From Ewingella sp963519305 (GTDB taxonomy: Bacteria > Pseudomonadota > Gammaproteobacteria > Enterobacterales > Enterobacteriaceae), in contig CAUQMS010000005.1 of the NCBI GenBank assembly GCA_963519305.1, positions 124,001 through 188,000 of the forward strand: DNA of 64,000 bases. The letters are read 5' to 3'. Position 1 is the stretch's first letter. Every line of letters begins with the position of its first letter. The notes below the pieces were generated by a model. The model was not told the origin of the DNA. It saw only the letters and a list, made by a program, of their open reading frames with translations, and did no database searches. Both the position numbers and the translations under genes were made by a program. Of this stretch, positions 42,638-51,375 are shown piece after piece.

Positions 42638-43459
42638 TCAGAACGTTTCCGGATTCGGCCCTAAGCGTTTACCAGCATCCAGTTTGGCGATTTCCGCCAA
42701 CTCTTCCTTCTCAAGTTTGAAATCAAACACCTCGAAGTTTTCGCGGATGCGTTTTGGCGTCACGGATTTAGGAATCACGATCAGCCCGCTGTCCAGATGC
42801 CAGCGGATCACCACCTGCGCCGGAGTTTTGTCATATTTCTGGGCCAGTTTTTGGATCAGCGGCTGGTCGAATACCCCTTCGCCGCCTTGTGCCAGCGGAC
42901 TCCAGGATTCGGTGGCGATGTTGTGCGTGGCGTTCCAGGCATGAAGCTGGCGCTGTTGCAGTAACGGGTGCAGCTCAATCTGGTTCACTACCGGGAAGAT
43001 GCCGGTTTCATCTTTCAGTTTTTGCAGATGCGGTATATGGAAATTACACACACCGACGCTTTTCGCCAGCCCCTGTTCTTTCAGTTTTTGCAGCTGCTTC
43101 CAGGCTTCGACAAAATTGCCCTGATCGGCTTTTGGCCAGTGAATCAGATAGAGATCGACGTAGTCGAGACGTAACTTCTTCAGGCTGGTTTCCAGCGCAT
43201 CGTGCGCGTTTAACTGGTCGTCATTCCACAGTTTGGTGGTAATGAACAACTCTTCGCGTGGAGTGTTGATGCCACTTAGCGCTTCGCCCACGCCTTCCTC
43301 ATTTTTATAAATGGCGGCGGTATCAATGTGGCGATAACCGGTGTTGATAGCCGTCGTAACGGCGTTGCTCGCCTCTTCGTTACTGGCCTTCCATACGCCG
43401 AGTCCTAACTGAGGCATCTTGTTGCCATCGTGAAGTTTAATGATGGGTTGCGTTGCCAT
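42638..43459 (-). CDS. dkgA: 2,5-didehydrogluconate reductase A (aldo-keto reductase)
   Basis: An NADPH-dependent aldo-keto reductase (273 aa) reducing 2,5-diketogluconate, methylglyoxal and other aldehydes. Conserved AKR points: GYRHIDTAAIYKNEEGVG (Asp and Tyr of the tetrad), TTKLW (Lys), LYLIHWP (His), and IPKSVTPKRIREN for NADPH binding. GGAG lies before the ATG at 43459. It follows the ahr-like gene by 94 bp on the same strand, and both diverge from yqhC, which activates yqhD-dkgA in E. coli. Confidence 0.94.
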   Translation of the reverse strand: MATQPIIKLHDGNKMPQLGLGVWKASNEEASNAVTTAINTGYRHIDTAAIYKNEEGVGEALSGINTPREELFITTKLWNDDQLNAHDALETSLKKLRLDYVDLYLIHWPKADQGNFVEAWKQLQKLKEQGLAKSVGVCNFHIPHLQKLKDETGIFPVVNQIELHPLLQQRQLHAWNATHNIATESWSPLAQGGEGVFDQPLIQKLAQKYDKTPAQVVIRWHLDSGLIVIPKSVTPKRIRENFEVFDFKLEKEELAEIAKLDAGKRLGPNPETF

Positions 43460-43553
43460 GAGTTTCTCCTTCAATCAATTGCGCTTACGTTCTAAGTCTG
43501 TTTAACGAAGCCGGGTTCCGCTGAGGGGCAGGATCCCGATCTTTCGTCTCATA

Positions 43554-44594
43554 TCAGGCATGCATATCCAGGATCACGCGATAACGCGCCTTACCGTCAT
43601 GTAAATGTTTTACTGCGTCGTTGATTTTGCTGAGCGGGAAGTGCTCGACCTGTGGCGTAATCTTATGGCGCGCGCAGAAGGCCAGCATATCGGCCAGTCG
43701 CGACGGCGAACCGGTCGGTGAACCGGAAATTTCGGCCTGTTTGCTGATAAGTGCCATCACGTGTACCGGTACGGCCTCGGGCACTACGCCCACAAAGTGC
43801 AGACGGCCTTTCGGGGCCAGTGCGCCGATAATGGCATCCCAGTCCAGCGAGGCGTTGGCGGTGACCATAATGAAATCGAGCTGCCCGGCGATTTTCTTCA
43901 GGTCTTTGCTGTCGCGGGTGGCGACGACGCGGTGAGCCCCGAGCGACAACGCTTCGTCACGCTTGGCTTCTGATGAGGTAAACGCAGTGACTTCGCAGCC
44001 CCACGCATTTAGAAAGCGTACGGCCATGTGACCCAGACCGCCGATGCCTACCACGCCCACGCGGTGAGTTGGCAGGACGCCAAACTGCAGCAGCGGGTTA
44101 AACACCGTGATGCCGCCGCAGAACAGCGGGCCAGCACTGGTGCTGTCGACGCCTTCCGGGAGCGGAATGGCCCAGGCCCAGTGGCTGCGAATTTTATCGG
44201 CGAACCCGCCGTGGCGGCCCACAATCGTAGCTTCGACTTCATGGCAGAGATGCTGATCGCCCGAAATACACGGGTGGCAATGCATACAGCTGCCACGGTT
44301 CCAGCCCACGCCCACGGTCTGACCAACTTTCAGCCCTTTGTTGCGCGCGTGGTCACCTATTTTTACGATTTTCCCCACCACTTCATGGCCGGGAACGAAA
44401 GGATATTGGGTAATGCCCCAGTCATTATTAAGCATCGATAAGTCAGAATGGCAGACGCCGCAGTAATCAATCGCGACTTCGATTTCTTCATCGCCTATCG
44501 GACCTGCGTCGAAAGGAAAGGACTCCAGAGGCTGATGCGGACCGGCAGCGGCCCAGGCTTTAAAGGTATTTTCTGCAGCGGTTGGTGTAGACAT
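43554..44594 (-). CDS. Zinc-dependent alcohol dehydrogenase / aldehyde reductase, Ahr (YjgB)-like
   Basis: A 346-residue medium-chain dehydrogenase of the cinnamyl-alcohol/Ahr type. The catalytic zinc site is CGVCHSDLSM and GHEVVG, the structural zinc site is CMHCHPCISGDQHLC, and the NADPH-binding motif is GVVGIGGLGHMAV near residue 178. It resembles E. coli Ahr (YjgB), an NADPH-dependent aldehyde reductase. It stands exactly where E. coli has yqhD (an iron-type ADH), between yqhC and dkgA. An aldehyde-detoxifying role is inferred from this placement. A YahK-type enzyme is the main alternative. Confidence 0.88.
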   Translation of the reverse strand: MSTPTAAENTFKAWAAAGPHQPLESFPFDAGPIGDEEIEVAIDYCGVCHSDLSMLNNDWGITQYPFVPGHEVVGKIVKIGDHARNKGLKVGQTVGVGWNRGSCMHCHPCISGDQHLCHEVEATIVGRHGGFADKIRSHWAWAIPLPEGVDSTSAGPLFCGGITVFNPLLQFGVLPTHRVGVVGIGGLGHMAVRFLNAWGCEVTAFTSSEAKRDEALSLGAHRVVATRDSKDLKKIAGQLDFIMVTANASLDWDAIIGALAPKGRLHFVGVVPEAVPVHVMALISKQAEISGSPTGSPSRLADMLAFCARHKITPQVEHFPLSKINDAVKHLHDGKARYRVILDMHA

Positions 44595-44654
44595 GCAATC
44601 TCTCCAATGGCGTAAATAGCGTAATGATTCCTTAAAGCCTAGCAGCTAACAGCA

Positions 44655-44790
44655 TTACTGCCGATTTCTGCCACGACCTTCAATCCTCACCACACTAACA
44701 ATATCCGCGCGCAATAATCATGCTCATTCCTGCCTAAGACTTGCCTGTTTCTGCCGGAGACTGTAGAAAAGGGCGCGCTCATGGCAGAAT
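44655..44790. promoter_or_regulatory. Array of TTNCTGCC motifs between the ahr-like gene and yqhC
   Basis: Direct copies TTACTGCC (44655-44662), TTTCTGCC (44665-44672), TTCCTGCC (44727-44734) and TTTCTGCC (44748-44755), plus an inverted GGCAGAAT (44783-44790). Starts are 10, 62 and 21 bp apart, near multiples of a helical turn. They are plausible half-sites for the AraC-family protein encoded next door; this is inferred from layout only. Confidence 0.5.
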
Positions 44791-44825
44791 CAATGCCGGA
44801 TCATTGAGAGTAAAGGAAGTGCAGA

Positions 44826-45752
44826 ATGGAACATGTTGAGAGTCTTTGCGCCAACCTGGCGGCGCAGGTTGCGCGGTTGAGCGGTGATAAGTTGCTCAGC
44901 CATTCCATCGTGCCTCAGGTGTCACTGATGTACACCAAACGCCATCACCCGCGCACGCCGGTGCTGTATAACCCCGGCCTGGTGATCCTCTTTCAGGGCA
45001 GCAAGATTGGTTATCTGGGTAAGCGTACTTTCTCCTATGATCCGAAAAACTACCTGATGCTCACGGTGCCGCTGCCGTTTGAGTGCGAAACCTTTGCCAG
45101 CGCTGAGCAGCCTCTGGCCGGTATTCAGATCAGCATTAATACCGTCATGTTGCAGGATCTGCTGCTGGATATGGAAGAGGCCGGTTTTACCGGGCAGAAG
45201 GACCAATCCTCTGGCATCAGCTCAGGCGTGCTGGATGAAGATATCCTGTGCGCCGCCGAACGCCTGCTGGACGTGATGGAGAGGCCGCTGCGTGCCAAAG
45301 TCCTCGGCCCGCAAATCATCCGCGAGATCTTGTTTCTGGTGCTCACCAGTGACAACGGTGGTGCGCTACAGGCGCTCGTCAACCGCCACACGCACTTCAG
45401 CCAGATTGCCAAAGCGCTGCGCCGCATTGAGAGCCAGTACGCCGACAACCTCAGCGTGGAGCTGCTGGCCAGTGAAGTGAACATGAGTGTGTCTGCGTTT
45501 CATCATAATTTTAAAGCGGTGACCAGCACCTCACCGCTGCAATACCTGAAGACCTACCGGTTGCATAAAGCGCGCATGATGATGATGTACGACGGGCTGA
45601 AAGCCAGCTCTGCGGCCTTGCGGGTCGGGTATGAGAGCGCTTCGCAGTTCAGCCGCGAATTTAAGCGCTACTTTGGCGTGACGCCAAGTGATGAGATGGC
45701 ACGGGCGCGGGAAGGCCATTCGCTGACGCTGGCGGATACCCTGATTCGATAA
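44826..45752 (+). CDS. yqhC: AraC-family transcriptional activator YqhC
   Basis: A 308-residue regulator with an N-terminal AraC-type domain (YNPGLVILFQGSKIGYLGKR, LTVPLPFECETFA) and a C-terminal double helix-turn-helix (LSVELLASEVNMSVSAFHHN, then VGYESASQFSREFKRYFGVT). E. coli YqhC activates yqhD-dkgA in response to reactive aldehydes. Here it is divergent from the ahr-like and dkgA genes, with a motif array between. Its C-terminus is followed by a terminator shared with yghB. Confidence 0.9.
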   Translation: MEHVESLCANLAAQVARLSGDKLLSHSIVPQVSLMYTKRHHPRTPVLYNPGLVILFQGSKIGYLGKRTFSYDPKNYLMLTVPLPFECETFASAEQPLAGIQISINTVMLQDLLLDMEEAGFTGQKDQSSGISSGVLDEDILCAAERLLDVMERPLRAKVLGPQIIREILFLVLTSDNGGALQALVNRHTHFSQIAKALRRIESQYADNLSVELLASEVNMSVSAFHHNFKAVTSTSPLQYLKTYRLHKARMMMMYDGLKASSAALRVGYESASQFSREFKRYFGVTPSDEMARAREGHSLTLADTLIR

Positions 45753-45759
45753 CAGCTAT

Positions 45760-45787
45760 AAAAAACCCGCTATTCAGCGGGTTTTGT
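45760..45787. terminator. Bidirectional terminator overlapping the end of yghB
   Basis: ACCCGCT and AGCGGGT pair around ATTC, with an A-run and T-tracts on either side. The last codons and the stop of yghB lie inside the hairpin. Confidence 0.88.
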
Positions 45788-46468
45788 TTTGATCTCACCG
45801 GTGCAGACCGGTCTGCGGCATTTTCGTTTTTTCCAGACCACCAGCAGCGCGCCCACCAATCCCACCACCAGCAGCAACACCGGCAGGATCATCAGCCCGG
45901 CCATCACCTGATCTTCATGGCGTTTGACGATCGGAATATGGCTGAGGGCGAAGCCCAGTGAAATCACCACGCCTACCCACAGCAGTGCGCTCAGCCAGTT
46001 AAACAGCTGGAAGCGGGCGTTATTCAGCCCCGAAATACCGGCCATGGTAGGCAGCAAAGTGCGCACAAAGGCCAGAAAACGGCCAATCAACAACGCCATT
46101 AAGCCGTGCTGAATAAACATCTGATGGGCGCGTTGATGGTATTGCGCCGGAAGCTGCAATAGCCAGCCTTTCACCAGTTTGGTATGCCCTAACCAGCGGC
46201 CCTGAATGTAGCTCAGCCAGCAACCAAGGCTGGCGGCAATCACCAGAATGATCAGCGTCGGGATGAAGCTCATGACGCCTTTGGCGATCAAGGCTCCCGT
46301 CAGTAATAACAGGCTGTCACCCGGCAGGAAAGAGGCGGGGAGCAGGCCATTTTCGAGGAACAAGGTAATAAACAATACGGCATACACCACCCAGAGAACT
46401 TTTGGGTCGGCGAGGACGCTGAAGTCGTGCTGCCAGAGTGCATGAAGAATATCGGTAAGTACTGCCAT
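45770..46468 (-). CDS. yghB: DedA-family membrane protein YghB
   Basis: A 232-residue inner-membrane protein of the DedA/SNARE-associated family. Conserved blocks: FLENGLLPASFLPGDSLLLL, GCWLSYIQGRWLG, and the family signature GRFLAFVRTLLPTMAG. In E. coli YghB and YqjA are partly redundant for division, envelope integrity and proton-dependent functions; the family includes undecaprenyl-phosphate flippases. Start MAVLTDIL at 46468 is set by homology. Confidence 0.93.
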   Translation of the reverse strand: MAVLTDILHALWQHDFSVLADPKVLWVVYAVLFITLFLENGLLPASFLPGDSLLLLTGALIAKGVMSFIPTLIILVIAASLGCWLSYIQGRWLGHTKLVKGWLLQLPAQYHQRAHQMFIQHGLMALLIGRFLAFVRTLLPTMAGISGLNNARFQLFNWLSALLWVGVVISLGFALSHIPIVKRHEDQVMAGLMILPVLLLVVGLVGALLVVWKKRKCRRPVCTGEIKTKPAE

Positions 46469-46695
46469 AAACTGTCCTGTCAGGGTGCTGTTAAGAGCTG
46501 TCACGGGTTCAGTGTAACGCAGATCCTCCCTTTATGGGTTGATCTGAGGCCGGTGAACCCGGGCAGAAATATTCGTTTTTGTTATAAGAGTCTGGCTGTC
46601 TATGCAGCCAGGCTATATTTTATACTGACCGATTATGGACACTCTTCTGACGAAATATCGACAGAGACTGCGCCGATCTGCGCAGTCCGTCGCAA

Positions 46696-47913
46696 TCATT
46701 GCGGGTTTGCTGCAATTCTGCCAAAGGCTGCGTCCAGATCCGCGATCAGATCCTCACAATGCTCCAGCCCGATATGCAGCCGTATCAGCGTACCCGTAAA
46801 ATCGACGGTCTCGGCCGGGCGGATAGCCTGAATCTCTTCCGGCTGGTTTGCCAGTACCAATGACTCAAAGCCGCCCCACGAATACGCCATGCTGAAATTT
46901 TCGAAATGGTCGAGATACTCCGCCAACTGTGCTGAGGTCAGACGCTGTTTGAGCACGAAAGAGAACAGTCCGCAGCTGCCGGTGAAATCACGTTTCCAGA
47001 ATTCATGGCCCTGGCTGCCGGGTAATGCCGGGTGATTGACCACTGCGACTTCCGGGCGAGCTTCGAGCCACTGTGCAACGCGGAGACTGCTCTCCTCATG
47101 CTGGCGCAGACGGATACCCAACGTACGCAGGCCACGGCTGGCGACGTACGCGGTATCGGCATCGACCATCTGGCCCATCAGATAAGAGTGTTCGCGCAAT
47201 TTCTCCCAGCAGCGTTCGTTACTGACGGCGGTGCCGATCATTGCGTCCGAATGGCCGATGATATATTTGGTGCCGGCCTGAATTGAAATATCGATATCGA
47301 AATCCAGCGCCTTAAAAAGAATGCCTGCCGCCCAGGTGTTGTCGATCATGATAACGACATCAGGTGAAACGGCCCGCACGGAACGCACCATGGCGGGCAG
47401 GTCTGGCATCTCCATCGTGATGGAGCCCGGCGCTTCGAGGAATACCACTTTGGTATTGGGCTGCATCAGTGAACCGAGATCTTCGCCAATGGACGCCGGG
47501 AAATAGGTGGTGCTGACACCAAGCTTGCGCAGTACTTTTTCGGCGAAATCCTGCGTTGGCTCATAGGCTGACCCTGCCACCAGAATATGATCGCCGGTTG
47601 AAACAAACGACAGGATCGCATTGCTGACCGCTGCCGCACCGCACGGGTAAAGGGCACACCCTGCGCCCCCTTCCAGCTCGACCATCGCCTCCTGGAAAGA
47701 GAAGTGAGTCAGTGTACCGCGACGGCCATAAAACAGTTCGCCGTTGGCGCGGTTTTTGGTGGCGTGTTTTTTCTCTGCGACGCTGTTAAATACCAGTGAC
47801 GAAGCCCGTTGGATCACGGCGTTTACCGAGCCCTGGGTGAACTTCTTGTCACGTCCGGCGCTGACCAGCGTGGTTTCAATATGCTTTGAGGCGTGTGTTT
47901 TTTTTGCAGCCAT
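46696..47913 (-). CDS. metC: Cystathionine beta-lyase
   Basis: A PLP enzyme of 405 residues that cleaves cystathionine to homocysteine in methionine synthesis. It has the Cys/Met-metabolism family fold, with the PLP lysine in SIQAGTKYIIGHSDAMIG, cofactor Asp in MIDNTWAAG, and YGRRGTLTHFSFQEAM near residue 62. Close to E. coli MetC. Between it and exbB lies a TRAP transporter operon absent from the E. coli arrangement. No clear MetJ box (repeated AGACGTCT) was seen upstream. Confidence 0.95.
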   Translation of the reverse strand: MAAKKTHASKHIETTLVSAGRDKKFTQGSVNAVIQRASSLVFNSVAEKKHATKNRANGELFYGRRGTLTHFSFQEAMVELEGGAGCALYPCGAAAVSNAILSFVSTGDHILVAGSAYEPTQDFAEKVLRKLGVSTTYFPASIGEDLGSLMQPNTKVVFLEAPGSITMEMPDLPAMVRSVRAVSPDVVIMIDNTWAAGILFKALDFDIDISIQAGTKYIIGHSDAMIGTAVSNERCWEKLREHSYLMGQMVDADTAYVASRGLRTLGIRLRQHEESSLRVAQWLEARPEVAVVNHPALPGSQGHEFWKRDFTGSCGLFSFVLKQRLTSAQLAEYLDHFENFSMAYSWGGFESLVLANQPEEIQAIRPAETVDFTGTLIRLHIGLEHCEDLIADLDAAFGRIAANPQ

Positions 47914-47945
47914 GATGTCCGTTTCACCCTGTTAATGATGTTTGC

Positions 47946-47975
47946 ACCCGCGCCTTGCGGCACGGGTTTTTTTCT
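47946..47975 (+). terminator. Plus-strand terminator hairpin upstream of metC
   Basis: ACCCG-C-GCC and GGC-A-CGGGT pair with one mismatch around TTGC, then seven T residues. It is oriented to stop plus-strand transcription although both flanking genes are on the minus strand; on the minus strand it has no U-tract. Confidence 0.6.
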
Positions 47976-48054
47976 TTAACTTAACATGATGATTCGGGGC
48001 GGGGCAGGTTTTGGCGCGTGGATGAGAAAATTTCAGGCGCTTTGCGCCCGCGGT

Positions 48055-49347
48055 TTATCCCGTATAAACCCCGAACAGTTTGGGCAGAGTGAGTGAAATC
48101 GCCGGCACATAGGTCACCAGCATCAGCACGGCGAACAGCACGCAGTAGAACGGCAGCATGGCTTTCACCACTTTCTCAATACTCTGTTTACTGACCGCAC
48201 TCGCAACGAACAGCACGGATCCAACCGGCGGCGTGATTAACCCGATCCCGAGATTCACCAACATGATCATGCCGAAATGCACCGGATCAATACCGAGGGA
48301 GAGGATGACCGGCAGCAGCACCGGTGTGAGGATCAAAATGATCGGCGCCATGTCCATCAGCGTACCGATGATCAGCAGCATGATATTGATCCACATAAGA
48401 ATGACGTATTTGTTATCAGAGATACTGGTGAAAAACTCGGTAATGCGCATCGGCAGCTGCATATAGGTCATCACCGCGCCAAAGCTCGCCGCGAAGCCAA
48501 TCAGGATCATCACGATGCTGACGGTTTTCACCGTGCGGAACATCAGTTTTGGCAGCTCTGACCATTTATAGTCGCGGTAGATAAACATGGTGACGAAGAA
48601 CGACCACAGGCAGGCGATAGCCGCTGATTCGGTGGCGGTGAAGACGCCGCTGAGAATGCCCCCCATGATGATCACCACCGTCATCAGCCCCCAAAGGGTG
48701 TCGGCGAAGATTTTCAGCGCCTGCTTAAATGGCACGCGTTCGCCTTTCGGATAGCCGCGTTTATGGGCGAACACCACGCACATCACCATTAATGTCAGGC
48801 TGAGCAGCAGGCCGGGCAGGATCCCGGCGATAAACAGCGCCGCGATCGATACGGTACCGCCGGTCGCCAGCGAGTAGATCACCGAGTTGTGGCTGGGCGG
48901 GGTCAAAATGGCCTGTACCGAACCGCTCGCGGTCACGGCGGCGGCGAAGTCACGCGGATAACCTTTTTTCTCCATCTCGGGGATCATCACTGAGCCGATA
49001 GACGCAGTATCCGCGACCGACGAGCCGGAAATTGCGCCGAAAAAGGTGGAGGCTACGATGTTCACCAGCGATAAACCGCCGCGGATAAAACCGACGAAGA
49101 TATAGGCAAAACTCACCAGCCGCCGGGCGATCCCCCCTTCAGCCATAATGGCACCAGCCAGAATAAAGAACGGGATCGCCAGCAGTGAAAACTTGTTTAC
49201 GCCATTGGTCAGTTGGATCATTAGCGCTTCCAGCGGCAGATCGATCCACAGCGCGCCTGCCACGGCGCTCAGGCCAACGGCGTACGCCACCGGCACGCCG
49301 ATAGCAAGCATCACTCCCAGCGTTAACAGCAAAATTAAGGCATCCAT
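48055..49347 (-). CDS. TRAP transporter large permease (DctM)
   Basis: A 430-residue DctM-family inner-membrane protein with about 12 hydrophobic segments and the family stretches GAISGSSVADTASIGSVMIP, TPPSHNSVIYS and a C-terminal NLGIGLITPPVGSVLF. It forms the sodium-driven pore of a tripartite transporter. It is the last gene of a dctP-dctQ-dctM operon, 24 bp after dctQ. The substrate cannot be told from the permease. Confidence 0.92.
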   Translation of the reverse strand: MDALILLLTLGVMLAIGVPVAYAVGLSAVAGALWIDLPLEALMIQLTNGVNKFSLLAIPFFILAGAIMAEGGIARRLVSFAYIFVGFIRGGLSLVNIVASTFFGAISGSSVADTASIGSVMIPEMEKKGYPRDFAAAVTASGSVQAILTPPSHNSVIYSLATGGTVSIAALFIAGILPGLLLSLTLMVMCVVFAHKRGYPKGERVPFKQALKIFADTLWGLMTVVIIMGGILSGVFTATESAAIACLWSFFVTMFIYRDYKWSELPKLMFRTVKTVSIVMILIGFAASFGAVMTYMQLPMRITEFFTSISDNKYVILMWINIMLLIIGTLMDMAPIILILTPVLLPVILSLGIDPVHFGMIMLVNLGIGLITPPVGSVLFVASAVSKQSIEKVVKAMLPFYCVLFAVLMLVTYVPAISLTLPKLFGVYTG

Positions 49348-49371
49348 TACGTATGCTCCAGAAAAGGGCCC

Positions 49372-49884
49372 TCAGGCGTCTGAATTACCCAGCCGGACCA
49401 CCGGGCGGTGGGCCTGCGGGCCTGCAAGGATTTGCTCAAGGATAAACAGCACGGTCAGCGCCGAACCCAGCGGCAGCGGCAGATACGTTTGCCCGGCAGT
49501 CAGCAGCGGGAATTCCGCCACCGGCTGTTGCCACAGTTCGCTGCACAACAGCAGGCTGTACCAAAAAATGAACAGGCTGATGGCCAGCATCATCAGGTCG
49601 GCGAGCAGGGCGGAAAATTTTTTCAGCGCAGGTGGCAGACGGTCTGTGACCATCGCGACCATGATGTGTGAACCTGAACGGTAGGCCACGGCGGCGCCGA
49701 TAAAGGTAAAAGCCACCATGCACATGATTGCCATCGGCTCCGGCCAGGAGAGGGCGCTGTTCATGACGTAGCGGGCGAAGATCCCGACAGGGATCACTGC
49801 CACCATTAACAGCAGGGCAATCCCCGCCAGCCACATGGCGAAAAGATAAAGCAAGTCCATCAGACGTTGATAAACGTGGAGCAT
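49372..49884 (-). CDS. TRAP transporter small permease (DctQ)
   Basis: A 170-residue DctQ protein with four hydrophobic segments (for example LFAMWLAGIALLLMVAVIP) and the typical RYVMNSALSWPEP element between the first two. Start MLHVYQRLMD at 49884 has GGGGG upstream; the longer frame adds 17 unlikely residues. It lies between dctP and dctM in one operon and joins them in the membrane complex. Confidence 0.9.
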   Translation of the reverse strand: MLHVYQRLMDLLYLFAMWLAGIALLLMVAVIPVGIFARYVMNSALSWPEPMAIMCMVAFTFIGAAVAYRSGSHIMVAMVTDRLPPALKKFSALLADLMMLAISLFIFWYSLLLCSELWQQPVAEFPLLTAGQTYLPLPLGSALTVLFILEQILAGPQAHRPVVRLGNSDA

Positions 49885-49941
49885 GAAACCCCCGAAAGTG
49901 CGCGAAAAGTCAGGCAGCCACAAAGGCCGCCTCACATCAGG

Positions 49942-50919
49942 TTATTGAACGTCGGCAATTTGCTGCATCAGGACTTCGTGACCTTTACCGAACTCATCGC
50001 GTACCGGTTGGGTGGCTTTGAAATACACCTCGCGGTCGATTTCATAAAACTTCACGCCGCCAGCCTGCATTTTTGCCAGCGATTCGTCGTTGTAGGTTTT
50101 CCACAGCTGGCGCTGCTCGTCTTGTGCCTCTTTTGCCAGTTTCAGCATCAGTTGCTGATCGTCTTTTGACAGCTTGTCCCATTTCACTTTTGAATAGAGG
50201 AACAGCTCAGGGATGATGAAGTGGCGGCTGTAGGTGTAGTTTTTCACCACCGGCAGGTAGTTGTGGGCGACGAACGTCGGCGGATTGTTTTCCGTGCCAT
50301 CAATGACGCCGGTCTGCATTCCGCTGAACACTTCACTCACGCCCATCGCCACCGGATTGGCCCCCATGGCTTTCAACGTCGCCAGCGCAATGGGGCTGCC
50401 CTGTACGCGGATTTTCATCCCTTTTAAATCTTCCGGTTTAACTACGGGTTGTTTGGTGATCAGGTTGCGGGTACCCCCATCCATCCAGCCGAGGAAGACC
50501 AGACGGGATTTCGGGTCATTAGTGATCTTGTCGCCAATCTCTTTGCCGATGCTGCCGTCGAGTACCTTGTGCATATGGTCTTCGTCACGAAAGACATAGG
50601 GCAGGGTAAAGACGTTGATCTCCGGCAGAATTGACGCCACCGGTGTCATCGACACACGGATGATATCCAGCGCACCGATCTGCGCCTGCTCTATCTCCTG
50701 CTTTTCATCCCCCAGAACGCCGCCGGGGAAGGTTTTTATCTCCAGCCTGCCGTCAGTGTGTTGTTTCAGTTTTTCACCCATGTGCTGCACGGCCACCACG
50801 TTCGGGTAACCCTGCGGATGAACATCGGCTGCTTTGATGGTCTGCGCCAGCAGGCTGTGGCTGAACAGTAGGGTCGCGGAACTCAGGCAAAGGCTGAGAA
50901 GTGCTTGCTGCATTTTCAT
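49942..50919 (-). CDS. TRAP transporter periplasmic solute-binding protein (DctP)
   Basis: A 325-residue precursor with a signal peptide (MKMQQALLSLCLSSATLLFS, cleaved near LLAQ-TIKAAD). The DctP fold is shown by MGEKLKQHTDGRLEIKTFPG and by the carboxylate-clamping Arg in LKGMKIRVQGSPI. The family binds organic or sugar acids. The ADVHPQGYPNVVAV start recalls uronate-type binders, but this is only an impression. GGAG precedes the ATG by 9 nt. First gene of the operon; the dyad at 51081-51096 may control it. Confidence 0.9.
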   Translation of the reverse strand: MKMQQALLSLCLSSATLLFSHSLLAQTIKAADVHPQGYPNVVAVQHMGEKLKQHTDGRLEIKTFPGGVLGDEKQEIEQAQIGALDIIRVSMTPVASILPEINVFTLPYVFRDEDHMHKVLDGSIGKEIGDKITNDPKSRLVFLGWMDGGTRNLITKQPVVKPEDLKGMKIRVQGSPIALATLKAMGANPVAMGVSEVFSGMQTGVIDGTENNPPTFVAHNYLPVVKNYTYSRHFIIPELFLYSKVKWDKLSKDDQQLMLKLAKEAQDEQRQLWKTYNDESLAKMQAGGVKFYEIDREVYFKATQPVRDEFGKGHEVLMQQIADVQ

Positions 50920-51281
50920 CAGTTTGTCTCCAGGGTACGTCGTCGTTAAGGAAAATAGTCATTAAAGAAAATAGAAAAACAGGGGAAACGCGTGACATGC
51001 TCAAAGGCTGCCGGTGTCCGGTCTGTGCCTTCCTCAGCAACATACCCGATTAGGAGTGCGGGTTTTTTGCGCGTTATCACAAACTGTAAACAGTTTTGAA
51101 ATGATATTACTTAATATTTAAAACATTGTTTTAATGTTACTAATGGCTGTCAGATGATTGATTTACGTGTCATTTTCTTCTAAAAATGTGAACTGGGTGG
51201 GGTTGCGGGATTTGTATGTAAACCGGGTAAAGCTTGTTTCCGGTCAATGACAGAGGCGTTGGCAGCAGGGATAATGTAAAT
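50920..51281. other. AT-rich intergenic region between the TRAP operon and exbB
   Basis: No gene is seen. It holds an exact dyad AAACTGT-AA-ACAGTTT at 51081-51096 and, at about 51119-51131, AAAACATTGTTTT. The first looks like a repressor or activator operator for the TRAP operon. The exbB promoter and Fur box begin after 51281. Confidence 0.6.
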
Positions 51282-51300
51282 AATAATGAGAACCACTATC
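51282..51300 (+). promoter_or_regulatory. Fur box upstream of exbB
   Basis: AATAATGAGAACCACTATC agrees with the 19-bp Fur consensus GATAATGATAATCATTATC at 15 of 19 positions by my alignment. It lies 76 bp before the exbB start codon, where Fur repression by iron is expected for TonB-system genes. Confidence 0.8.
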
Positions 51301-51375
51301 AATTCGAGCTTTTTGTTTGATATGATTTGGCGCTATTAAACCCCCGTACACATTGATTCTGGCTGGAGGCGACGC

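Noticed and set aside
46592..46611. Hairpin CTGGCTG / CAGCCAG downstream of metC as its terminator
   Set aside because: On the minus strand it is followed by ACTCTTATAA, without a U-tract, so it does not qualify as an intrinsic terminator.
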